DNA from: Sorghum bicolor
Taxonomy: Eukaryota > Streptophyta > Magnoliopsida > Poales > Poaceae
Assembly: GCF_000003195.3 (NCBI RefSeq)
Contig: NC_012871.2
Coordinates: forward strand, 18,668,658-18,732,657
Direction: 5' to 3'
Length of the DNA: 64,000 bases
The position numbers and the translations under genes were made by a program. The stretch's first letter is position 1. Every line of letters begins with the position of its first letter. Below, piece after piece: positions 21,344 through 33,287 of the stretch. The notes beneath the pieces are model-generated. The model saw only the letters and a list, made by a program, of their open reading frames with translations. It did no database searches and was not told where the DNA came from.

Positions 21344-24220
21344 ATGAGGCAGCAGGCCCCCCTGCTGTCGGTTAGGCATGCTGCTGTTGCCTCTATGGCA
21401 GGAGCTATCTTCATGTCCAACACCATCACAAGGGAGCAATGCTTCCAAGCAAGCATTTTCGGTCTGCCCTTGGAGTATCGATCCTTTGTCAGCCATGTCA
21501 GAAAAGGGATGCCTTTGTTTCTCTTTGACCATACTCTGCGCAAGCTTTACGGGGTTTTTGAGGCTGCCTCTGATGGAGGGCTCAATATTAACAGTGCTGC
21601 ATTTCGGTCGATTCACCGCTCATATCCTGCGCAGGTAATTCACAATTAGTATGCGTCTCTTGGTTAATCCTACTCTTGTCTGTTTAGATCCCTTTAAACA
21701 ACAATGCCTTATGAGTTATATTTTTCCTCAGTTCTCTGTTTTCTGTATATATATGCTTGTTGCTTGCGCTACATGTGAGGCTGGTTGTGCTAAGTTGATC
21801 TCGCTCAAAATAGGAATGCTGTAAGCTGTGTGAGACCAAGAACTGAATCTTGACAATAAATACCTTGTCTTTTTTTTCTTTTTCTTAATATAAAATTATG
21901 ATGGGACTAGGAACAGAAGTGCTCGCATCGCTTTTCATGTCTATGACTTCTGCACATTAGATACATCAGCTAAGATATACTATAGATGTTATATAAAGAT
22001 AAACTATTTGTTCTGTTTTTGAGATAAACTATTTGTTCTGTTTTTGAGCTGTTCTTTTTTCCCCCTCTCTAGGTTCGCATCAATATTATTTGGAAGTGCA
22101 AACCACTAAGTGAGGATGAGTTTTTTCCTGCTATAGAAGACAACTACTATCAGCCAAGGAAGTTCTACTTTGACCTTTCATATGAGCAGGTTTGCTTCAC
22201 TACTGCTTTGCCACATGATGTTAGAAATGCACCTTCTGATAGCATGGCTATGACAATGGAAACTTCTTCTGGCTAGCAGGTTGTTCGGCTTTATGAACTG
22301 TTTGGCGACAAGAGGGTAGGACGCCCTATTCATGACTATCCACAAAATGAGTGTTTGCAAACAAACTGCTCCAGCAAAGGGATACCTGACAAAGAAAGCT
22401 TGACTCCAGACCCTCCTCATTCCAGCAATCAATCACTCCTTTTGGTTCCCAACATTTCAGAAGTCAGAAGAAGATATTCTACTCCTACAAGCACGCACAC
22501 AGATTTATCACTTAATGTCGAGGCACACCCAAACATTTCGATGCCCTTGGGAACTGAAATTAATGGAGCCCAAATTGCTCCCACCTGCAGCTCCCATCAT
22601 GATCAAACACAACCTTTTTATCAAAATGAGTTTTTCCCAGCTGCTTCAATGACAGATGCTGTTTCAACTCAAGTATCTGCCCCGTGCTCTGAAACTACTA
22701 GGCACCACCAGTTGGTTGGGCAATCACATCCATTACCACACAACTATCCACATAATATCTTGCCTGCTGGATTTACAGCCCAGGGCCCAATCGACGAATC
22801 TAAATTTGTTGCAAACCAATTGTATCCATTATGTCATGGTTATATGCACAATGGCTTGTTAACTTCTGGATATGGAACTCAAAGTCCAACTTACAAAGGG
22901 ATGAATCACTTGAATTCAACTTTTCCTCCGAATGACCAATTATATCCTCGTTTGCTAGTGTCGAACCCACAAAGTAACTCTCAGGGTCAATGTGACATCT
23001 GCTTCAACCAAGGCTGCCCTGATACACATGATGGCATACATGCATATGAGCATCGGTGTTTAAGTGAAGGAGAAGTGCTAACAACAGAGGAACTTGACCA
23101 ACAAGGTATTCTCACATGCCCACAACCACAAGTTACTGGATGCGATGGGAAAACAGTATCAGCAATTCATCAGCAGAACATGAGTTCTACTGATTACATT
23201 CAGATCCCTTATTGTGATGAAGACTTTGAAAATGATCAGATCAAACATGGTACCCATGGCAATGCCTCAGATTCATCAGATGTTGAAAATGGTATTGTTG
23301 ATCTACGATATACACAACATGCTGTAGGAGCTGAAAACGACACAAAGGATCAGTGTAGCCTGCCAACAAAAGGTGTATTTTCTCGCTTGTCAGCGAGGAA
23401 GCAACTGACTTCTCAAGAGGCCACTGGTCCTACACTCAACCAATTGGTTTCTTCTCTTTCTCAGAAGACAGAACAGTGGAGCCACAAAAATAGACCAATT
23501 GAGGATGGTCCTGTTATTCCATTAAACCGGGAGCAGGCTGTGGACTGTTCTCATGCGTCGCTGAACCTGCCGAGTCAACTAGATCTAGAAGAAGATGTAA
23601 GCATAGAGCCACAACTTCCCTTCTTGAACTTCAAGAGACGCAGTGAAGCAGGGAAGGCGGATGCAAATTTAGTAAAGGAGATCAGTGGGAAAGGGAAGAG
23701 AAGAAAGCTTGTGCGTCCTTCCTTTGAAGAAAATAATACTTCTTCAAATGGTGGAGAACAGCTTAAAGGAAATTGTACACAGGACAAGAATCAAAACTAT
23801 CAGGGAAGTGAGAACCATTTTGACATTGACCTAAACATACCTGCAGCACCAATAGAGAACAATCCAGTGGAGGATAACAGAATTGCAGTGTGTCCTGGTG
23901 TTATTATCAAGGTACAAACAGAGAAACCGTATGGAATAGATACAAACAAGGAAAATTCCTCAAATGTGATGGAGACAACTGAAGAACATGATCCATCACC
24001 TGCACAAAAGGTTGACACTGATTTTAACATCGCAGACTTGAACACAATGGATGAATTGAAACTTCGTACAATCCTAGATCATACATCATCATTGTTGCAA
24101 GCACTTGCTAAGCTAAAAAATGGGAAGTCTGACAACTGTGAACAGGCTACGTCAAGCATCTGCATGGAAGATAAGAAAGTAAACATGCCATTGAACTCTG
24201 ATGGGGGGCACCAAACCTGA
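21344..24220 (+). CDS. DCD (Development and Cell Death) domain protein
   Basis: Coding exons 21344-21634, 22073-22189 and 22280-24220 join in phase to about 782 residues; junctions are CAG|GTAATT, CTCTAG|GTT, GAGCAG|GTTTGC and TAGCAG|GTT. The DCD domain spans about residues 18-140: GAIFMSNTITREQCF, the FGLP motif, FVSHVRKGMPLFLFD, KLYGVFEAASDGG, YPAQ|VRINIIWKC, and a C-terminal FYFDLSYEQ|VVRLYELF. The remaining 640 residues are low in complexity and Asn/Gln/Ser-rich, with a basic KGKRRKLVRP patch (possible nuclear signal, about residue 475-485) and a conserved-looking C-terminal helix (ADLNTMDELKLRTIL). DCD proteins are plant-specific and respond to stress, hormones and cell-death signals; no enzyme activity is known. 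The start is the first ATG after the acceptor at 21333. No break is seen. It faces the phosphoesterase gene tail to tail. Confidence 0.93.
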
Positions 24221-24615
24221 GGGCAATTAGAAGTAGCAGCAAAGAGGGGAGTCCACTTCATCTCGATTGGAATATACTCTGTATATGCCAGCACGAGATT
24301 CAAGTTTACGTTTACCGTCAGTACATGTAGCAACAGGTTTATCTTTCTTCATGGTAGTAGCATTTCGTTTTTTTGGGGGTGGCTGTGGGGGGTTAATGTT
24401 CCCGGAAGACTGACTTTTCCTCTCGTTGGAACTTATACCAACAGCTTCTCGATATAGCCTATGTTAGATGAAACTGTGCTCTGTCTAATGCAAAGATTTT
24501 CTTTAAACTTCTGTGTTTCATGTCTCTCATTGTTTATATACCAACGTATGCTACTGCAACTTTAGTGACAAGAAATTATTGAATTTTCTGCCAGACCACT
24601 TTATTTTCATGCTTC
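24221..24615 (+). other. 3' untranslated region and downstream of the DCD gene
   Basis: AT/T-rich sequence after the TGA at 24218-24220, with no second gene. Polyadenylation is likely within about 300 bases, but no single signal stands out. Confidence 0.5.
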
Positions 24616-24671
24616 GTGTATGACGAGGATGTTGAGATGACATATGAACACATCTATAAATACGGTCAGAC

Positions 24672-24957
24672 ATCAGTTCGCTGGTCAGCTCCCCTCCAGC
24701 TTCGCAAAACTGGTATCGAAAGTCTGGGCACCTCCACGAATCAGTTCGCTGGTCAGCTCCCCTCCAGCTTCGCAAAACTGGTATCGAAAGTCTGGGCACC
24801 TCCACGATGCAAGGTTTTCCTATTTGCTTCTCTTGAATTAGGGTTGAAAGTGGTATGGATAATCCAAAACTGGTATCGAAAGTCTGGGCACCTCCACGAT
24901 GCAAGGTTTTCCTATTTGCTTCTCTTGAATTAGGATTGAAAGTGGTATGGATAATCC
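24672..24957. repeat. nested tandem duplications, periods 68 and 92 bp
   Basis: A 68-bp unit starting near CAGTTCGCTGG is present at 24674 and again at 24742. A 92-bp unit starting AAAACTGGTATCG occurs at 24774-24865 and 24866-24957, with one visible substitution (TTAGGG / TTAGGA). The two periods overlap in the block ACTGGTATCGAAAGTCTGGG, which therefore occurs three times (about 24709, 24777 and 24869). Confidence 0.9.
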
Positions 24958-25681
24958 TTTGGTCCAATCCGTTTCGAATTCGAATTTTAAGAATGTGGAT
25001 AAATGTTTTAAATATCTATGTGGATGTAGATAATCCGAATTCGATTATAGGCGGATGCGGTGTAGAATATGAGATTGATGAAATCTGGATATGGATTATC
25101 CGATAATTAAACACGGATTATCCAACGCTTATAATAGGATATTCGAATATTTTAAAAAGCATAAGTGAAAAGAATATAAGTTAGCCTAGCTCATGACACA
25201 AGCATTATTATATTATAGTCCATAGTAAAGCATGTCTAATGAAATAATTATATCAAAGTGAAGGACTAGTACAAGACAAAGAGTGAAGATAAAGTTTTGC
25301 CTAATTAAGAATATTTACTTATTTCACATATTTTTTTTCTACTCTTAAATTCAAATGGCTAACTTGTATTAAATTTTTAAGATTTTAAATCGAAGTGGTG
25401 GATTGATGGTGATTATTTTATGTTGCACAATCATTTTATGACTTTGGTTAATGAATTGTTTCTCATCATAAAAAACAACACATAAGCACATATACGACAT
25501 TAAAAAGTCTGCTTTCGCTCCGATATCGGTCTAAATCCGTACCATTTCCGACATCTAAAAAATCCGTATTCGTATCCGAATCCGCGTGATATCCGATCCG
25601 CTCTGAATCCGATCAAGAAAAAAAAGATTAGGATATGGGAAAGCTATTATCCGCTCCGATCCGATCCGTTTTTATTCCTAT
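24931..25681. mobile_element. hAT-like non-autonomous element
   Basis: Left end TAGGATTGAAAGTGG (24931) and right end ACGGATCGG...TATTCCTA (to 25681, inward TAGGAATAAAAACGG) resemble grass hAT termini of the TAGGGGTGAAAACGG type. The interior is dense in short GGATAT / ATCCG / CCGAAT motifs, as in hAT subterminal regions. The flanking octamers match only partly, so the target duplication is weak. No transposase. Confidence 0.45.
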
Positions 25682-25858
25682 TTGCAATAGACTTTTGGAC
25701 ATCGGACAGCGGCCCGCTGGATGAAAAAATAACTATTTTTGTGCACCTTCGAGAGGAACCTAGAGACAACCACACGTGACACGCCCCTCTTCATCGAATG
25801 CCCTTCTCGCGGATTGTCTAGGATTTGGTAGCAACTAGACCGGTTGTCAAAATTTAGG
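25682..25858. other. intergenic, nothing identified
   Basis: Short unique-looking spacer between the hAT-like element and the MITE remnants. No frame or RNA gene is apparent. Confidence 0.4.
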
Positions 25859-26041
25859 TGGTGTTTGGTTAGGGGTGTTAAAAATTAACAAGTATGGTAG
25901 TATTTTTGTTTTATTTGGTAATTAATATTTCATCATGGATTAATTAAGTCCAAAAAATTCATCTTATAAATTATTATTTAGCTGTGTTTTTAGTTTTGTA
26001 ATGGTCTATATTTAATACTCCATGTATATGTCCAAATATTT
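25859..26041. mobile_element. truncated MITE
   Basis: Begins GGTGTTTGGTTAGGGGTGTT, a terminus I know from abundant grass MITEs, and runs AT-rich into the next MITE at 26042 without its own opposite end. It was probably cut by that insertion or by deletion. Confidence 0.4.
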
Positions 26042-26262
26042 GGGCCTTGTTTACTTCCAAAATTTTTTGCAAAATATGAATAGTGACAATTTCGTTTGTA
26101 TTTGAACTAGGGTCAAAAGATTCGTTTCGTCAATTTCGACCAAACTGTACAATTAGTTTTTATTTTTATCTATATTTAATACTCCATGCATGCGTCTAAA
26201 GATTCGATGTGACGAAAAATCTGAAAAATTTTGTAAAACTTTTTGGGAACTAAACAAAGCCC
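26042..26262. mobile_element. MITE with GGGCCTTGTTTA ends
   Basis: Terminal inverted repeats GGGCCTTGTTTACTTCC (26042) and, read inward from 26262, GGGCTTTGTTTAGTTCCC. The internal block about ATTCGATGTGACGAAAAATC is typical of this family. A second, older copy lies at 35171-35413 and shares the same ends and internal blocks. Confidence 0.75.
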
Positions 26263-26509
26263 ATCCTTTTGGACGGTTGACTATGATATGAAGGAATGGT
26301 TCTGCCACATGACAGACCAAGGTACGAAGACGACGGCGTACACACCTGCAATCATGACTCTTAAGGTGCATTTGGAAACAACGAAACACAGTCATCTTTA
26401 GAGATTCCAAGATAACAGACCAGACGCTCTTCACCTTGGTTAAGGACACATGCTGTACCTGGTCATACGCTGGGGGAAAGGTCCTGTTCCCTCTATGGGT
26501 TGCTCAATC
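26263..26509. other. intergenic, nothing identified
   Basis: Unique-looking sequence with no supported gene. A minus-strand frame at 26153-26449 overlaps the MITE and is not credible. Confidence 0.4.
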
Positions 26510-26652
26510 TTTAGTGAGCAATTAACCAATAGATGTTGCTTGCCTACGCGCTACTTCCGCATGTAACCAAACGTTGTAACTGCTCTTCTTATTAATGATA
26601 AATCGGGTAACCAGATCTTCCCAAAAAAAAAAAAGAAAAAAAAAACACGGCC
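26510..26652 (+). mobile_element. 5'-truncated LINE 3' end
   Basis: CTGCTCTTCTTATTAATGATAAA followed closely by a short GC-rich tail and an A-run (26629-26652). This is the usual 3' end of grass L1-type LINEs. The left boundary is uncertain. Confidence 0.45.
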
Positions 26653-26900
26653 AGACACCTGAGCAGTGAGCACGGGACACGGCCATTAAGCTTGAAAAAC
26701 TTATCACTACACCTGACCAGGGCAACTGAGATAACAACAGATGTACAACATTTGGAGCTCATCTCGTCGAGCTTTGCCCTCTGTTTTTTGTTCTATCTAT
26801 TTCTCCTGTGCTATGTCAGAGGGCCTTGTGTTACTATACAATTTCTCCCGCGTCGAAGATAACTTTATGTACATTACATTAACATTTCACAACATGAGCA

Positions 26901-29900
26901 TCATCTTACAGAACCTCCTGGCGTTTTAGGACTTGAGGGCGTTCGTGGACTTGAAGGCGTTCGTGGGATGACAAACCTGTCAACAATGCGCACCGCATTG
27001 ATTGGGTCCAGGCCTGAGGCGGCCCTCCATTTGCTTGGGAACTTCCTGGTGTAGCTCATCTGGAATGGCTGCTTGGGTTCCATGTCCCAGTCTGGATCCA
27101 GCATCCAATCCTTTGGCACCTGGTTCATTACAAAACTGAATCGTTTCTACAGAATGGCAGCATAGTTGTTTTTTTGTGAAAAATATTGAAGTCAACGAGC
27201 TTCTCACCTTGTCCACAGCCAGCGTGAAGACCTCAAGATCTCCATTTTTCTTGATGTGGAACCGTGTGAATGCCTTATAATTTGCTATGCGCAGCGAGGA
27301 GAAGGCCTCATCGAAATGGATATGGAACCAGTTTATGCATAAATATAAGTAGCTCCCAAACACCAGCGATACGACAGGTGTTGACAAGACCCAGAAGTAC
27401 AGGAAAACACAGACGTAATAGATGATGGCACCTCCCCGGGGAAGGGACTCTATTCCTTTTCTGCAGATTGTACTTCTAGTTACTGCCATAACCTGAAAGA
27501 GAGCACATATGGCGTAAGTGGCAAACAGCACCAACAATCAGAAATGGTCTCATTATTATAGCTTACAAAAATATAAGAATAACCTCTGGGATGTCGAATG
27601 CAGACATGAGGTACTTAATACATGCAGGGTAAAGACCAAAGGTCCAATGCTCGAGACGAGTGCGAAGTCCCGTGGGATCAGGAAAATGTTCGCTTTCCAC
27701 TTTTCGGTACCATTCATAAAGGGTATGGTAACCTGAGAACAAGTCAAACAACAATTCCATTTTACATTGTGGATGACAGGAACATCAGAGAATATAGTAC
27801 AGGTCATGAATCATACTGCTCTTCTGCAAATTATGGTTGAGCTTTCTTTAAGAAGAATTGGTTAGCCATGTAAGAATCAAAGTTGTAGTGTTACAGGATC
27901 TGACTGGAAAGAAAATAACTTGTGCACTTCTTTTTTCAAACCGGAGGCATCCCCCATTTCCATTCGAAGCAAACGGAAATACAAAGTTTAGTAGACAAAT
28001 AACTTGTGCACCTGTGACACTATAATCTTATTCTTAAGGGTTCAAGGCAAACTATCTAGAATGATTTATGTTATCAGGCAACAATGCACACAAAAAGAAA
28101 TGAGAGAGGAAAGGTGAGGAGAAAAAGACGAACCTGATGTTGCTAATAGATGGTTGCGAATGCAGATTTCAATAGCTAATTCCATAAGTAGCATCAGTAG
28201 CACTGCTGAAGTAAGATGAGCAGCAGCATGAAGAAAACCAAGCAATACGCGCCTCCTACGCGACAGTTTTGTGGGTACAAAGAAAAATGATACCATCAAT
28301 AGAGTAACAACACCGCCTAGAGACACATAGGATCGCTCTAGAATCTCAAAAATAGCATTCCACATTGCACTGAAGAAACCATTGATACGACCAGCCCAGG
28401 AGTCTTCATGTAAGATGCGAAATGAGTCACACTGGATAACAGAACATTGCATCAGGCTACAGATAGGACTAACTGAGTAATTTATTAGTACTGGTGCAAT
28501 ATGCCAATATCCACAAATTAGTAATGTAGTCTATTGCTGCTTTCCTTTCATTATATAATATTATACTATATTTGCAAAATCGCTATCCGTGCGACCAGAA
28601 TATAACCCCATTTTTTGGTTCACAGAAATTTGTGGGAGGGCAGAAAATTGACGAGTGTAGTCCTCTTGTACCAATTTTTTTTTAAAAGATCACAACATTT
28701 TGCAAACCCTATTAGAAATGTGTCTAAGATAACCTTGGAGATAGGCGGGGATCAGGTCCTATGAACATATACCGCTGATTACAGGATCAGCAAGACCTGT
28801 CCTACAACCCTAAGTACTCCGGAAAACATTTGCGAGACGACAAACTTTTTTTTTTTTTGAGGAAACGGCAGGGAAGCTCCCTACCTGTTCTTTTTTTCTT
28901 TTTCATTAATATGAACAAAAATAATAACAAAGGGTAGCTGTACAACTATACAAAGTACAAGGCTTGTAAAGCCCAAAAAGCAATTCACCAGGAAGAAAGG
29001 GACCATTTTATTATGACACTATTTTTCATGCATTTTTTTAATTTAGCATTTGTGAATGTAAAAACAAATAATTTTTAAGCTTATACTTTAACCTAAGGGT
29101 TGTTTTCTACCATAGAGTTCATAAAAAAAGTCAACTGTCTCAACTCATCTAGTTTCCCTCACCTGTGGAAACATTGAGAAAACCAAGACGAAGTACACAA
29201 AACCACCAATTACATCAAATTGCCAATTTTTCCTTCGGAACTTCAAAATATTACCAAGTGCAATCTAGAGAATGAAACAAAGAAGAGAAGTCACATGATA
29301 ATACAAACCACTCAAACATCATGACCAATCAAACGCAGCCATGCAATGAACTAGAATAACATAAAAATGTACGGCTCAACCTTACCTTGCTAGAGTCAGT
29401 GTAAGAAGGATATGTGGATTTTGTTTCATACTTGTTCCCATAAAATACCCTGAAGTTCTCAAAGACATGTGTTGGATGCAAAAAGGCCCCACCACAGCCA
29501 TTTACAAGTAAGTGCTGTACATGAACTGGTTCTTTTGACTCAATGCAAGAATGTCGCATATAATGGTGCAGGTCCCCAGCCATCCGCAGTTTGCATCTTC
29601 CCCTGAGGTACTCCCGTATCAAATATGCAACATTTGTGCCAGTGCTATCACCCCAGTACCAATCAAGGAGCCAGTTTGGTTCATGAGTTATAATAATTAT
29701 GGAATCAGTTTCTCCAACCTGCATACCGGTGGAATATGAAGTCACTGAAAAACACATCCTATAATCTTCAATGTTTTCTGCTTATGACAACAAGATCTTC
29801 AGTACTGATCAAGCTTATAGAGTTGTGCTACTATTGAACAAAACAAAACAAAACAAAAAGAAACTTGATACAACTGCTAATACCATGAAGATCAGAGAAT

Positions 29901-32900
29901 GAAATTACCTTCTGTTGACACAACTCAGCAAAAAACTTGAACTGGTAGACATCAATGTCTCCATGAAGAGCTTGGTCAAGACCAAAAACCCACCATCCAT
30001 TGGGAAGCTTCAATGCAAAATAACTCTTCTTCTGAGGTAGGAACCACCCACCCAACCAACTCTTATGACAGATATACCTTATGAATGTGTTCAATCCATC
30101 GAACCAATCTGTTCATGGCCATATAGAATGTTTGAAACGTCAATCCATAATTATGTGTTTTCGAAAATATGCATGGCATTTTCATGGTAACAAAGCATAA
30201 CATATTCAGAAGCTGGCAGATGACAAGAAAATTGAACAAGCATCGCTGCACAAGATTATATGGCATATTTCATTGAGCAATAATTACCATGGTTTCCGGG
30301 AATCATGAAACACTGTGGTCCTCTGTACCGCCTGAGCTCAGAAACCCCAAGGGGAAGTTCAGGCTTCTCCAGTGCTATATGTTCAGGCTTATACCAAGCA
30401 GGAGGCTGGAGAGCATACTCAAAAGAACAGAAAAAACGTCGTTCATACGAAAATGAGGATGGATTGGGATACCTGTGAATATAAGCAAGGAAAACTCCCA
30501 TTATATAGGCAAACAAATTAATAATGAAATTGATAATAGCAATACATGATATCATCTGTAGCTGGAATGTCAAGTTGCCAAGAACCAGATGAGTTTTTAT
30601 TGGTTATTTAGTAGTCAGTGTCAACAGGAAACATACGCAAGGTCTCCACCAATGAGTAGCAGTTGTCCACGGGGAAATGTTATCCTTGAATCATCAGATT
30701 TTATAACTAACGAGGGTTGAGCAAGTAATCGTGCTACAGAATATGTAGAGTTGCCACCATCACCAGTATCTGCAATGAAGTCAAACCAAAGCTCATCTTT
30801 TCCATCAAGATGATCATACAAAAGGTCGTGGCTGTTAGCTTCATCAGGAGTTTTATTCATAGCAGCCTGGTCAAGGTTAGTAAAAAACTGTTAATAATTG
30901 GTTTAAGACAACCATAGACTCAACTTTGTAGTGCAAAAATAAACCCCTATGTGCAAAGCAGTACATAAATCACTACTGTTATGTGCCTCTCAGGGAAAGA
31001 AATGCATAATAAGCAATTAAGCAGAAACCATGCAATAACGGCACTATGGCAGAGGGAAGAAGTGATGTACCTGCATCATACGCATGTCAAATCGACCAAC
31101 AAAGAGAGTCACAGATATCATGAGGTCGAAGACAGTTTTAAATAAATCAGTTGATGTCCTGCAGAACAAATTACCAACCTGTAAGTAACTTTTGCCATAT
31201 CACTTGCAGTATAAGAACTACTCCCTCTGTCCCTAAATATCTGTCGTTTCTCGTTTACGCTTCCCGAGAAATAACTTTGACCAAATATATATTAAAAAAT
31301 ATTAATATTTATGGTACATAATTAGTATCGTTGGAAAGATCTTTGAATCTAGGCTTTTAATAAATTTATTTGGAGATACAAATGGTACAAGCATTTTCTA
31401 TAAATTGAGTCAAACTTGTGGCACACATACCAACGGTGACAGTTATTTAGGGACGGAGGGAGTAGTGTATTGACTAATATCATACCCAGAGTACCAAGGA
31501 ACCATGTCCTCAAAATCTGGCTTCAACTGTTTCTTCAATTTCTCATACTCCGAAATTGTCAAAGGATGAGTTAAAGCCCATCTGTAAATCAAACCAGAGA
31601 GAAAAAATGTGGAATTAGTCCAAAACTAAACTAACCAAAGACAGATTTCAGTTTCTGTGATTCGCCTATGATTATATATAGTTACACAGTAAAGTATTTT
31701 TTTGCAGTTAATTGCTCATATCAACTAAGGTGATAAGAACCATGTGCAAGCACCCAAATTTATGAGCCAATAAGATGAGAATCACTGTAAATATGTTTTC
31801 ACACATTTAGTTGGCTCCTCAATTATGTCTGTATGCACACATGCATCAGAATACCCTAATTTACTAAGTAATAACATGAGAATATGTTACTCCCATCATG
31901 ATGTTATTACACCACGAACAGAGATACCATTCTAAAACATTCATCATGTAACTGATGGGTGATAAGCTGAATTAACATTAAATAATCAGCATTTCCCAAG
32001 TTCCTTCAGTGCAAATTCATCAAAAGAAAATTTCTGTAGAAATGGGAAAGGCTGAAGTGCTTAGAAAGTTGGCAATTGGCATACCCCGTTGAACGTTCTA
32101 CAACATAATTGGCAATGTAAAGACCCATGAATGTAGCCCACAAAGAGTAGACTGGTGAAATTTCATTGGAGGAACCTGATCCATTTGAAGACAGCTGAAC
32201 CAGACAAAGATAAGAATAAACTTCCAAGGAAAAACGAAGATAATCATCTAAATACAAACAAAAGGCGCAGTATACTAACTTCTCCATAAATGGCCCATTT
32301 AGAGAGAAGGGGGTAATCACTAGCAGAACCAACTGGAGCAAACCAGGAGGAGCAAATCTGTTCTTTAAATTTATGCATACGTAATAGCCTTGAAATCAGT
32401 GTGTTGTCATCATGCTTTGTCCAAAGTGAGAATACAATCCAGCTAGCAGTTCTACGATCAATAGATTTATCTCTTGAAACAGTCCTGTTACCACAGTGGC
32501 TGTAAAACACACAGCAAGCTATGCTTATAACCTGAAATAAGACAAGACATAGAAAATGGGTGACACACAGGTAACAAAGAAAATATTAATGGAAATGGAA
32601 GACAAATGAACCAGTGTCACCATGGAACTTACTGCACAGTTTTGTATTATAGTAAGAATCTCTGGTTTTTTCTCTGCCATACGAGAAACAAGACCCAAAT
32701 ACCAAAGGCCAAGAAATATGATATGGAAGACCATCAAGAAAATTAGAGAAGAAATAAAAATGGTGAGGAAGAGGGAAAGATTCATCCGCAAATCCAAGCC
32801 CATTGACTGAAAACTGGGCAGATGGTATAGTGCTGCCAAGAATATCCATGCAATATACCTGCATTTGGAAACAGCTTCAGAGAACCAAACATCTTGTTTT

Positions 32901-33252
32901 AACTTGAGTACTAGTTCATAGAAAAGGGGGTTAATGCTTACCATCGGTTGAAGTTTGAATAGTTTGGTTTGATGGTCTTCCTAATGAAAGGCGATGAGAA
33001 GAAATAGAAGAAGCCAATCAAACAAGCATACATGGACCACCACTTAAAATTCTTGTCCAACTTCATTATAAGGTTTTGCAGGTTATCCGAGGAAATGAAG
33101 AAAAGCCAACAAGCAAACACAGCAATGATAAAATGTCTTGAGTGTTCATGCGGGTATGGATATCTATGAGTCAGGATGTTCCTCATCCTCTCCATTTTGA
33201 GAGATTCAATCAGACGGCCAGAGGGCTGCTTACGGAGTTTTTCTTTTCCCAT
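26901..33252 (-). CDS. membrane-bound calcineurin-like metallophosphoesterase
   Basis: Fifteen coding exons join in phase to 1027 residues: 33252-32942, 32858-32633, 32531-32280, 32194-32085, 31581-31486, 31158-31071, 30866-30637, 30472-30288, 30108-29909, 29718-29386, 29264-29163, 28431-28134, 27732-27584, 27492-27208 and 27119-26901. All introns are GT-AG. The N-terminal 200 residues hold several membrane spans (for example HFIIAVFACWLFFISS). The phosphoesterase core, about residues 390-620, has DTGDGG, GGDLAYP, GNHDW (GNHD split by intron 8), THEP and AGDLHHY, the metal-ligand blocks of the dimetal family. More membrane spans follow (about residues 690-920), then a cytosolic-looking tail ending with TPSSPRTPSSPKTP repeats, possible kinase sites. 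Length and layout match a plant family of about 1000 residues whose substrate is unknown to me. The ATG chosen opens MGKEKLRK. It looks intact and expressed. Confidence 0.93.
28844..28990 (-). mobile_element. LINE 3' end in intron 11 of the phosphoesterase gene
   Basis: Read on the minus strand: ...TTCATATTAATGAAAAAG, then GGTAGGGAGCTTCCCTGCC, which folds as a small hairpin, then GTTTCCTC and an A-run (28844-28857). This is the usual tail of grass LINEs. It lies wholly within the intron, in the gene's own orientation. Confidence 0.6.
31221..31462. mobile_element. Stowaway MITE in intron 5 of the phosphoesterase gene
   Basis: Termini CTCCCTCTGTCCCTAAATA and TATTTAGGGACGGAGGGAG are inverted, with TA duplications at 31219-31220 and 31463-31464. 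Length is 242 bp. Confidence 0.9.
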
Positions 33253-33287
33253 AAAGGTACTGCTTCGCAAGTCAGTGATTCATGCTC
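33253..33287 (-). promoter_or_regulatory. 5' leader piece with a three-codon upstream ORF
   Basis: After the acceptor TTGCAG (33288-33290) the leader reads GAGC then ATG AAT CAC TGA (33283-33272), a Met-Asn-His minimal ORF. It ends 19 bases before the main ATG at 33252 and could lower or condition translation of the phosphoesterase. Confidence 0.55.

Noticed and set aside
31219..31464. Alternative exon in the phosphoesterase gene
   Set aside because: It is a Stowaway MITE with TA duplications, and flanking exons join in phase without it.
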